A DNA stretch of 5,736 nt from Lachnospiraceae bacterium (lineage in GTDB: Bacteria; Bacillota_A; Clostridia; Lachnospirales; Lachnospiraceae). The stretch lies in assembly GCA_017960415.1 (NCBI GenBank), contig JAGCZE010000227.1, positions 1-5,736 on the forward strand. The letters are read 5' to 3'. This document shows positions 1-5,105 of the stretch, piece by piece (positions within the stretch are counted from its first letter, which is position 1; each line of letters opens with the position of its first letter). The notes beneath the pieces are model-generated. The model saw only the letters and a list, made by a program, of their open reading frames with translations, searched no databases and was not told the origin of the DNA. The position numbers and the translations under genes were made by a program.

Positions 1-177
1 GTAGTCTGGTTTATGTACGCTTTTTTATTATTCCAGCGAAGAAGACGGAATAATAAAAAACAGCGTGTATTTGCGGAATTGAAAAAGACATTAAAAAGAG
101 GCTGCGCATCAGATGAAAAATCATCTAATGCGACAGCCCCTTATCATATGCTTACGGTATCATTCCCTCGCCCATAG
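1..177 (+). CDS. Possible 3' end of a convergent membrane-protein gene (5' partial, doubtful)
   Basis: Frame 1 of the plus strand is open from the window edge to a TAG at 175-177, 58 codons. The visible peptide begins with a short hydrophobic stretch (VVWFMYAFLLF), then a strongly basic run (QRRRRNNKKQR) and a charged, helix-like tail (VFAELKKTLKRG), as expected for the cytoplasmic end of a protein with a C-terminal membrane segment. No family is recognised. Against it: the frame runs through the terminator hairpin of the minus-strand HIT gene and overlaps the last 26 bases of that gene. It also contains a perfect 14-base inverted repeat, and an open frame this short can arise by chance. A second plus frame ends at a TAA at 51-53 and could be the true end of an upstream gene. 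Only sequence to the left of the window can decide. Confidence 0.25.
   Translation, partial: VVWFMYAFLLFQRRRRNNKKQRVFAELKKTLKRGCASDEKSSNATAPYHMLTVSFPRP
21..60. repeat. Perfect 14-base inverted repeat (hairpin or palindromic site)
   Basis: Bases 21-34 (TTTTTTATTATTCC) and 47-60 (GGAATAATAAAAAA) are exact reverse complements around a 12-base loop. Four more pairs (ACGC with GCGT) can form outside the stem after a two-base bulge. On either strand the stem starts with six T and ends with six A, the reverse of an intrinsic terminator, so I do not call it one. Its role is unknown. Confidence 0.6.
91..138 (-). terminator. Rho-independent terminator after the HIT gene
   Basis: Bases 100-138 fold into a long hairpin: GGCTG pairs with CAGCC, CGCAT with ATGCG after a one-base bulge, and AGATGA with TCATCT after one mismatch, around an AAAA loop. 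Read on the minus strand, the stem is followed by TCTTTTTAATG, a typical T-tract, with a second T-run near 82-86. The hairpin begins 13 bases beyond the HIT stop codon and so ends the ftsE-ftsX-protease-HIT transcription unit. No T-run follows on the plus strand, so it is directional. Confidence 0.85.
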
Positions 178-511
178 TCTTGCCGGCAAGAATGTGGAAA
201 TGCAGATGGAATACGGTCTGACCGACGGCTTTGCCGCAATTCGTGATAATGCGGTAGCCGGAATCAGCTATTCCTTCCTGTTTTGCTATCTTCGCGATAG
301 CGGTGTATATATGCCCGACCAAAGCTTCATTCTCTTCATTAACATCATTGCATGAAGAAATATGCGATTTCGGAACAACAAGTATATGTGTCGGTGCCTG
401 GGGATTGATATCCCTGAAAGCGTAGCACATATCGTCTTCATAGACCTTGGTCGAGGGGATCTCACCCTTGATTATCTTACAGAAAATACAGTTCTCATCA
501 TAATTCGGCAT
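152..511 (-). CDS. HIT-family protein (HinT-like purine nucleoside phosphoramidase/hydrolase)
   Basis: A 119-residue cytoplasmic protein of the histidine triad superfamily, the usual length for bacterial HinT/Hit. The signature HLHFHIL at residues 102-108 gives the triad H102, H104 and H106; by comparison with human HINT1, H104 should be the nucleophile that attacks the nucleotide phosphorus. The preceding GQTVF (97-101) and N92 fit the nucleotide pocket. The N-terminal CIFCKII motif (C8, C11) with H50 fits the structural zinc site known in Gram-positive family members. The family hydrolyses AMP-N phosphoramidates and similar adenylates; the physiological substrate here cannot be read. The ATG at 511 follows AAAGGAG (520-526) at 8 bases. 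It is the last gene of the ftsE-ftsX-protease unit, 17 bases after the protease stop, and is followed by a strong terminator. No sign of damage. Confidence 0.95.
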   Translation of the reverse strand: MPNYDENCIFCKIIKGEIPSTKVYEDDMCYAFRDINPQAPTHILVVPKSHISSCNDVNEENEALVGHIYTAIAKIAKQEGIADSGYRIITNCGKAVGQTVFHLHFHILAGKTMGEGMIP

Positions 512-519
512 AAGTTCTA

Positions 520-526
520 CTCCTTT
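520..526 (-). promoter_or_regulatory. Ribosome binding site of the HIT gene
   Basis: On the minus strand AAAGGAG lies 8 bases before the ATG at 511. It fits between the protease stop and this start, so translation of the HIT gene can initiate independently inside the polycistronic message. Confidence 0.8.
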
Positions 527-528
527 CG

Positions 529-1878
529 TTAATTCATCGTCTTGATCAGCTTCACAGCTGCGTCAATCTGGTTGTCATGATCGCGCATCTCTATCAGTGT
601 CTTCTGAAGGTCCTCATCAAGTTCAACCTCCATATCCGGTGTAATACCGACCCCGTGTATGCAGACTCCTCGTGGAGTGAAATATTTCGAGCTCGTAACC
701 TTAATGCCCGAAAAATCCTGCATGATAGGGATAACAGACTGAACAATGCCCTTTCCGAAGCTCTGGGTTCCGACGATCTTACCCAACCCAAGATCCTGTA
801 TTGCCCCGGCGAAGATCTCCGAGGCACTTGCCGAATTCCCGTTCATCAGAACAATGATCGGAATCTCCAGATCATCATCATTTTCCGCAAAGGATTCCGT
901 CTTCTTACCGTATTTGTCTTCGGTATAGACGAGCAGCTTCCCCTTCGGAACGATCCTGTCCAGCATATTTACGACAGTGTCCACCATACCGCCGGGATTG
1001 TCCCTGAGGTCGATAATGAGGCGCTTCATCCCCTGCTTCGTAAGATCCCCGATCGCATCGTTGAACTGCTCGTCCGTTGATGCCTCGAACTCCGAAACCA
1101 TGATATAACCGACATCACCCTCAAGCATCCTATGAGTAACAAACTGCACTTCGATACGTGCCCGGGTAATGACTATATCCAGTTCCTGTCCGTCCCGCAG
1201 GAAAGTAACCTTGACCGTTGTGCCTTCGGGGCCTTTCAGAAGAGAAACAACCCCGTTCAGGTTCATTCCCTCGATGGGTGTGCCTTCGATCTTGTATATC
1301 TCATCGCCGGGCAGAACTCCCGCTTTCATGGCAGGTGAATCAATAAAAGGCTTGACGATCGTAACCTTCTGAGTCTCCATATTCTGCGATACCGTAGCAC
1401 CGATACCGCTGTATGTTCCGCTGGAGCTTTCCATCAGAAGATCGAATTCTTTCGGTGAATAATATGTCGAATACGGATCGCCGAGGGAATCGAGAGCCGC
1501 ATGGAGCATCGCATCATAAATCACATTGTCATCGACTTCATCATAAAAATATGTGTCGATATAACTCATGATAGTGTCCAGCTTGCTGTTAAACAGCTCT
1601 CTCTTCTCTTCATCGGTTGCCGAGCTGTTTTCATCCGTGCTGTGGTCTCCGAACAGATTGCCCTGCGATAAAGCGCCCGAGGAAGGTTTCTGCCCGCTGA
1701 CACTATCCCCGGTCTGTCCGTCAATGACCGGTCCCGGTCCGTTGATCGCTCCGGGAAGCTTTCCTATTGTCTCATTGAGGCTCTTTGACATTGCCCTGTA
1801 CAACAATGTTGTTCCGCCTGCGATCAGGCCGATCACGGCAATTGAGATCAGGATGCCGTATAAAATCTTCTTTTTCAT
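529..1878 (-). CDS. S41-family carboxyl-terminal processing protease (CtpA/CtpB-like), membrane anchored
   Basis: A 449-residue serine protease of the C-terminal processing (tail-specific) family, expected to act outside the cytoplasmic membrane. Residues 1-4 are basic, about 6-27 form one hydrophobic signal anchor, and 41-90 are a low-complexity Gly/Ser/Pro/Asp linker. A helical region (about 90-150) follows, then a PDZ domain (about 155-238, with GIGATV and AGVLPGDEI) and the S41 core. The catalytic Ser-Lys-Gln set is visible: S351 in NSASASEIF, K376 in SFGKGIVQ and Q380. The 25- and 4-residue spacings match those of characterised CtpB and D1 protease. The start lies 6 bases after the ftsX stop with only a weak GGAG upstream, which suggests coupling to ftsX. 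Proteases of this family often sit in Firmicutes ftsEX operons, so a role in controlling envelope hydrolases or their activators is plausible but inferred. Sporulation signalling, as for CtpB, is an alternative. Confidence 0.95.
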   Translation of the reverse strand: MKKKILYGILISIAVIGLIAGGTTLLYRAMSKSLNETIGKLPGAINGPGPVIDGQTGDSVSGQKPSSGALSQGNLFGDHSTDENSSATDEEKRELFNSKLDTIMSYIDTYFYDEVDDNVIYDAMLHAALDSLGDPYSTYYSPKEFDLLMESSSGTYSGIGATVSQNMETQKVTIVKPFIDSPAMKAGVLPGDEIYKIEGTPIEGMNLNGVVSLLKGPEGTTVKVTFLRDGQELDIVITRARIEVQFVTHRMLEGDVGYIMVSEFEASTDEQFNDAIGDLTKQGMKRLIIDLRDNPGGMVDTVVNMLDRIVPKGKLLVYTEDKYGKKTESFAENDDDLEIPIIVLMNGNSASASEIFAGAIQDLGLGKIVGTQSFGKGIVQSVIPIMQDFSGIKVTSSKYFTPRGVCIHGVGITPDMEVELDEDLQKTLIEMRDHDNQIDAAVKLIKTMN

Positions 1879-1884
1879 AACTGA

Positions 1885-2805
1885 TTAAACTCCAACTTCA
1901 ATCTTTCTGAGCTGCTTTCTGAGGGTAAATATGCTTCCGAGGAAACCGATCCCTATGCCTATGAGCATCGAAACAGGAGTCAGCACGCCCATGACACGGT
2001 CGACAGACAGAAAGCTGATGGTACTGAGTGCCGAAGAAAAGCGCTCTTCGAGCATTGCGGTAATATTTGTATAGATCAGTCTCAGTATGATCAGCGGAAT
2101 AGCCGCTCCCAGAATGCCGATCAGTATTCCCTCAACCACATAGGGTATCCTGATAAAATAATTGGACGCGCCTATGAGCTTCATTATCGATATTTCCTGC
2201 TTTCTGACCGAAACACCGGTGGAGATCGTCATGCCGATCAGGAAAGTCGCGATCAGCAGCAATATGATTATGATAGCCGCCGATACAACCGCGATAACCT
2301 TATTGATACCGGCAAGCGAATCCGCGATACCTGCCGAATCGTTTATCTTCCTGACTCCTTCGAGTCCCTTGATATATCTGTTCAGAACATCCTGCATCGT
2401 AACATCGCTTAAATAGACCGTAAGCGAAGAAGAATTCTCGAGAGGATTGTCATTGCCGAAGGTTTCGGCAAGTTCGGGTGAAAGCTTGGTATGTTTATAA
2501 TCTTCCCACGCCTGTTCGGCGGAAATATACTCAACATGATGGACTTCAGCCCTGCGGGATATCAGGGTACTGATTTCATCTATTCTCTCCCCGCTGATGT
2601 CTTCATCAAAAAATACCGTAAGTCCGACATTGGTTTCGGCGGATTTGACCATATACTCAAAATTGCTCAATACAATATAAAAAATACCGAACAGGAACAG
2701 ACACGCTGCCATGGTTCCGATCGAAGCCAAAGAAAACATCCTGTTTCTGACTATATTTTTGATACCCTGTCCGATACCGTAGAAAAAGGTGCTAATTCTT
2801 TGCAT
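1885..2805 (-). CDS. ftsX: Cell division protein FtsX (permease-like subunit of FtsEX)
   Basis: A 306-residue membrane protein, counted from the ATG at 2805. It has the standard FtsX layout: a basic cytoplasmic N-terminus, TM1 (about 27-49), a large extracellular domain (about 50-167), then TM2 (168-192), TM3 (222-246) and TM4 (273-295). The stretch RKQEISIMKLIGAS (201-214), followed by FIRIPYVVEG, is the conserved cytoplasmic region of the family, and NPLENSSSLTVYL (120-132) is typical of the extracellular domain. FtsX transmits ATP hydrolysis by FtsE to peptidoglycan hydrolases or their activators outside the cell. The frame is open back to a GTG at 2829, but that codon has no ribosome site. 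GGGTGG stands 8 bases before the ATG at 2805, which also gives the usual family length. The start overlaps the end of ftsE by 14 bases, implying translational coupling. Confidence 0.95.
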   Translation of the reverse strand: MQRISTFFYGIGQGIKNIVRNRMFSLASIGTMAACLFLFGIFYIVLSNFEYMVKSAETNVGLTVFFDEDISGERIDEISTLISRRAEVHHVEYISAEQAWEDYKHTKLSPELAETFGNDNPLENSSSLTVYLSDVTMQDVLNRYIKGLEGVRKINDSAGIADSLAGINKVIAVVSAAIIIILLLIATFLIGMTISTGVSVRKQEISIMKLIGASNYFIRIPYVVEGILIGILGAAIPLIILRLIYTNITAMLEERFSSALSTISFLSVDRVMGVLTPVSMLIGIGIGFLGSIFTLRKQLRKIEVGV

Positions 2806-3529
2806 TCGAGTAACCACCCTTCTTGTCACTGATGAGAACGCCCTTGTTCAGGGTTATGACGCGCTTCTGCATTGCATCGACGATCTCGCGGTTATGGGTA
2901 ACGACAACCACGGTAGTTCCCCTTCTGTTAACCTCTTCGAGCAGTCTCATGATCTCCCACGAATTCTTGGGATCAAGGTTACCTGTAGGCTCATCCGCCA
3001 ATAAAATGACAGGATTGTTGACCAGCGCTCTCGCCAAGGCGACTCTCTGCTGCTCGCCGCCGGAGAGCTCCGACGGATAACGGTCCAGCTTCTCCGAAAG
3101 TCCCATGACCGAAAGGATCCGCGGAACTTCACGTTTTATCTTGTATGTAGGGGTTTCGAGGACTCTCTGCGCAAATGCGACATTCTCGTAAACCGTGCGG
3201 TCCTGAAGGAGACGGAAATCCTGGAATACTACCCCTATGCCTCTCCGGTGTTTGCATATGCTGCTCTCGCGCAGTCTTGAAAGTGTTTTTCCGTTCACCA
3301 TGATCTTCCCGGAGGACGGGTTGATCTCTTTGAGCAGGAGCTTGATCAGTGTTGATTTTCCGGATCCGCTGCTGCCGACGATAAATACAAACTCGCCTTT
3401 ATCTATCTGAAGACTAAGGTTCTTGAGGGCATGAAGCCCGTCAACATAATCCTTGGTCACATTTTCCAGCGAAATGACAGGCGGCTCGATATCACGCGTA
3501 AGCTCCCTGTACAGATCAAATTTGGGCAT
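2792..3529 (-). CDS. ftsE: Cell division ATP-binding protein FtsE
   Basis: A 245-residue ABC ATPase that pairs with FtsX at the division site. All nucleotide-binding motifs are intact: Walker A GSSGSGKST (52-60), Q-loop Q103 in VVFQDFRLL, signature LSGGEQ (155-160), Walker B VILLADEP with catalytic E180, D-loop GNLD (183-186) and switch H212. FQDFRLL and the ADEPTGNLDP segment are typical of FtsE. The frame can be read from an ATG at 3541, but the GGAGG ribosome site lies inside those first codons, so the ATG at 3529 is chosen. Even so, about 15 residues precede the conserved ISLENVTKDY segment, which usually begins almost at the FtsE start, so a short N-terminal extension is present. It is the first gene of the cell-envelope unit. 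The stop TAG at 2792 lies within the ftsX start region. Confidence 0.96.
   Translation of the reverse strand: MPKFDLYRELTRDIEPPVISLENVTKDYVDGLHALKNLSLQIDKGEFVFIVGSSGSGKSTLIKLLLKEINPSSGKIMVNGKTLSRLRESSICKHRRGIGVVFQDFRLLQDRTVYENVAFAQRVLETPTYKIKREVPRILSVMGLSEKLDRYPSELSGGEQQRVALARALVNNPVILLADEPTGNLDPKNSWEIMRLLEEVNRRGTTVVVVTHNREIVDAMQKRVITLNKGVLISDKKGGYSNAKN
2814..2819 (-). promoter_or_regulatory. Ribosome binding site deciding the ftsX start
   Basis: GGGTGG on the minus strand lies 8 bases before the ATG at 2805 and inside the ftsE reading frame. The alternative GTG start at 2829 has no comparable purine run upstream. The match to the anti-Shine-Dalgarno sequence is imperfect, consistent with dependence on ribosomes finishing ftsE. 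Confidence 0.6.
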
Positions 3530-3534
3530 AAAAT

Positions 3535-3539
3535 CCTCC
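3535..3539 (-). promoter_or_regulatory. Ribosome binding site deciding the ftsE start
   Basis: GGAGG on the minus strand is followed by ATTTT and then the ATG at 3529. An earlier in-frame ATG at 3541 overlaps this site and has no ribosome site of its own, so the longer version, four residues more, is unlikely. Confidence 0.85.
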
Positions 3540-3552
3540 ATAATACTCGAAA

Positions 3553-3576
3553 GCGGGGTAATTGTCAGCGCCCCGC
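3553..3576. repeat. GC-rich hairpin upstream of ftsE
   Basis: GCGGGG (3553-3558) and CCCCGC (3571-3576) are exact reverse complements around a 12-base loop. On the minus strand the stem is followed by only three T, too weak to call a terminator. It sits about 25 bases before the ftsE start, so it may belong to the ftsE leader or act as a partial barrier to read-through from cdaR. No function is shown. Confidence 0.4.
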
Positions 3577-3589
3577 CCCGATAAACTGC

Positions 3590-3754
3590 TCATAGTTACT
3601 ATTAGCCCCACCGTCCCCATTCGCTATCCGCTTCGCTCCTTGCTCATGTGCAGGCGGTGGTGTTCCCGCTTCGCGGCTTATGCCAATCGGAAAGTTCCCT
3701 GAAAGCAAGCTTTCGTGAGCTTTTCGTTGGCATAATCATGAATGGTAACTATTA
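3590..3754. repeat. MITE-like intergenic repeat element with terminal inverted repeats
   Basis: The gap between the CdaR-like gene and ftsE is bounded by TCATAGTTACTATT (3590-3603) and AATGGTAACTATTA (3741-3754), which match as inverted repeats at 12 of 14 positions. Between them lie several nested self-complementary segments: CCACCG/CGGTGG (3608-3613 with 3655-3660), CCGC-TTC-GCGG (3666-3676), a 9-base pair of arms TTATGCCAA/TTGGCATAA (3678-3686 with 3727-3735), and GAAAG-CAAG-CTTTC (3701-3714). A 9-base direct repeat CCGCTTCGC occurs at 3628 and 3666. No reading frame of useful length is present. Size, inverted ends and lack of coding capacity fit a non-autonomous miniature element or a REP-like repeat. 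I see no clear target-site duplication. The right end contains the CdaR stop codon. Whether it is repeated elsewhere cannot be seen from one copy. Confidence 0.5.
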
Positions 3755-4843
3755 ATATTCCATATTTTCAATATATTTCATGTATTTTACTACCATCAGC
3801 GCAATCTTGAATGTGATGTCGTCTTCGAATACCCTCAGATCCAGATTGGTCATCTTCTGGAGCTTGTCGAGACGGTAAACAAGCGTGTTACGATGGATGT
3901 AAAGCTGTCTCGAGGTCTCGGATACGTTCAGGTTATTCTCGAAGAACTTGTTGATCGTAGAGATCGTCTCCTCATCGAAATCGTCGGGCGACTTCCCGTC
4001 AAATATCTCCTTAATGAACATCTTGCACAGAGGAAGCGGAAGCTGGTAAATAAGTCTTCCGATACCCAGGTTGCTGTAGGCAATGATATTGCGCTCGCTG
4101 TAGAAGATCTTGCCGACATCGAGTGCCATCTTTGCTTCCTTGTATGAACGCGACACATCCTTGATCTCATTGATGATGGTGCCGAAGCTGACCTGAACCT
4201 TCGACATGGCCTCGGTATTGAGCATATCAAGGATCACCTTGGCAACCTTCTCCATATCCTCATAGCTTTCGCCCTGCTTGAGCTCCTTGACAACTATGAT
4301 GTTCTTCTCATCTACCGAAGTAATAAAATCCTTCTGCTTCGAATTCGCAAACAGGGTCCTCACGGTCTCTAATGCCCCTGTATCCCTCTCGGTATGCGTT
4401 TCGATCAAAAATACGATCCTTCGTGCTTCAATGTCGATATGGAGCTTTTTAGCCCTGTTATAGATATCCACAAGCAGGAGATTGTCAAGCAGAAGATTCT
4501 TGATAAAGTTGTCCTTATCATATCTTTCCTTGTAAGCCACAAGGAGATTCTGTATCTGGAATGTGGCCATGCGGCCGAGCATATATACATCCTCGGAATC
4601 ACCCTTGACCAGAAGAATGTACTCAAGCTGTTGTTCATCATAAACTTTAAAGAACTGGTAGCCCGACAGCGACTGACTCTCAGCAGGCGATCCGACAAAA
4701 GTCATGACCGCTTCTTCGTACTCCTCCGCGTTATTCATGGTTGTTGCAAGCACCTTGCCCTCAACATCCATAACACACAGATCGATCCTTGTGATCGCCT
4801 TGATACCTTCTACCGTGTTCTGCAAAATCTGATTTGAAATCAT
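3752..4843 (-). CDS. CdaR/PucR-family transcriptional regulator with C-terminal helix-turn-helix
   Basis: A 363-residue regulator. The C-terminus carries the PucR-type helix-turn-helix: NVSETSRQLYIHRNTLVYRL (306-324) runs into DKLQKMTNLDLR and ends with FKIALMVVKYM, diagnostic of the CdaR/PucR group (HTH_30). The middle (about 130-255) fits the GGDEF-like domain of this group, including SFGTIINEIKDVSRSYKEAKMAL (219-241). The N-terminal 110 residues (ITRIDLCVMDVEGKVLATT onward) resemble the sugar-diacid recognition sensor of CdaR; the ligand cannot be predicted. GGAGGT (4847-4852) lies 3 bases before the ATG, a slightly tight spacing. The gene follows the MsmK/UgpC-type ATPase in the same direction but is separated from it by a terminator, so it probably has its own promoter. 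Control of carbohydrate uptake is a reasonable inference from this neighbour. The stop codon falls in the end of the repeat element at 3590-3754. Confidence 0.9.
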   Translation of the reverse strand: MISNQILQNTVEGIKAITRIDLCVMDVEGKVLATTMNNAEEYEEAVMTFVGSPAESQSLSGYQFFKVYDEQQLEYILLVKGDSEDVYMLGRMATFQIQNLLVAYKERYDKDNFIKNLLLDNLLLVDIYNRAKKLHIDIEARRIVFLIETHTERDTGALETVRTLFANSKQKDFITSVDEKNIIVVKELKQGESYEDMEKVAKVILDMLNTEAMSKVQVSFGTIINEIKDVSRSYKEAKMALDVGKIFYSERNIIAYSNLGIGRLIYQLPLPLCKMFIKEIFDGKSPDDFDEETISTINKFFENNLNVSETSRQLYIHRNTLVYRLDKLQKMTNLDLRVFEDDITFKIALMVVKYMKYIENMEY

Positions 4844-4846
4844 ATG

Positions 4847-4852
4847 ACCTCC
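4847..4852 (-). promoter_or_regulatory. Ribosome binding site of the CdaR-like gene
   Basis: GGAGGT on the minus strand is followed by CAT and the ATG at 4843. The core is strong but the spacing is shorter than for the other genes of the window. No better start codon with a properly spaced site is visible nearby. Confidence 0.7.
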
Positions 4853-4860
4853 AACACAAG

Positions 4861-4888
4861 ATTATATATAATACTAACCCCATAACAA
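4861..4888 (-). promoter_or_regulatory. Candidate promoter P2 of the CdaR-like gene
   Basis: A perfect TATAAT -10 box (4861-4866) lies 16 bases downstream of TTGTTA (4883-4888), a four-of-six match to the -35 consensus. The start point would fall near 4854, right at the ribosome site, leaving a leader of about 11 bases. That is unusually short, so this may be a chance match in AT-rich sequence. Confidence 0.3.
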
Positions 4889-4932
4889 CTCATCGCAAAT
4901 GCGTCTGAAGACAGTTTCCCATCTATCTTTAT

Positions 4933-4961
4933 AGTTTAACACTTCCGGCAATTATTGTAAA
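4933..4961 (-). promoter_or_regulatory. Candidate promoter P1 of the CdaR-like gene
   Basis: TTTACA (4956-4961, five of six to TTGACA) and TAAACT (4933-4938, four of six to TATAAT) are separated by exactly 17 bases. A TATAAA overlaps just downstream (4928-4933). Transcription from here would give a leader of roughly 80 bases carrying a normal ribosome site, more plausible than P2. The assignment is by consensus only. Confidence 0.35.
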
Positions 4962-4990
4962 CCATAAATCGAACCTGCTTTCTTATCACA

Positions 4991-5025
4991 ATCGGGTAAG
5001 AGGAGGAAGGCCTCTCCTGCCCGAT
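4991..5025. repeat. Second hairpin between the ABC ATPase terminator and the CdaR-like gene
   Basis: ATCGGG at 4991-4996 pairs with CCCGAT at 5020-5025, and pairing continues inward with one wobble and one mismatch through GAG/CTC and GG/CC near a purine-rich loop. No T-run follows on either strand, so it is not a standard intrinsic terminator. It could be a back-up structure behind the terminator at 5052-5078, or a relic. Confidence 0.45.
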
Positions 5026-5051
5026 GTGAACAACCATCTCTCTTTTCGTAC

Positions 5052-5078
5052 AAAAATGCCCGGCAGAATCTGCCGGGC
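5052..5078 (-). terminator. Rho-independent terminator after the sugar ABC ATPase gene
   Basis: GCCCGGCAG (5058-5066) and CTGCCGGGC (5070-5078) form a perfect 9-base GC-rich stem with a three-base loop. On the minus strand the stem is followed by ATTTTTG. It begins about 27 bases after the stop codon of the ATPase gene and separates that gene from the CdaR-like regulator. Confidence 0.9.
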
Positions 5079-5105
5079 TGTAAACTCATGTTAAATGCAT
5101 GATCA

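Noticed and set aside
113..355. Plus-strand open frame of 80 codons opposite the HIT gene
   Set aside because: It starts inside the terminator hairpin and is antisense to the HIT catalytic core.
577..1080. Long plus-strand open frame opposite the S41 protease
   Set aside because: It lies wholly within a gene with intact catalytic motifs on the other strand, has no ribosome site and resembles no family.
3542..3751. CRISPR array or small gene in the cdaR-ftsE gap
   Set aside because: There are no regularly spaced direct repeats, only one 9-base direct repeat and inverted repeats, and every frame is short.
4394..4837. Plus-strand open frame of 147 codons opposite the CdaR-like gene
   Set aside because: Antisense shadow of a well-supported regulator; no start signals or recognisable domain.
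4844..5105. Riboswitch or tRNA in the gap between the ABC ATPase and the CdaR-like gene
   Set aside because: I recognise no conserved riboswitch core or cloverleaf; the gap is accounted for by a terminator, one extra hairpin and AT-rich promoter-like sequence.
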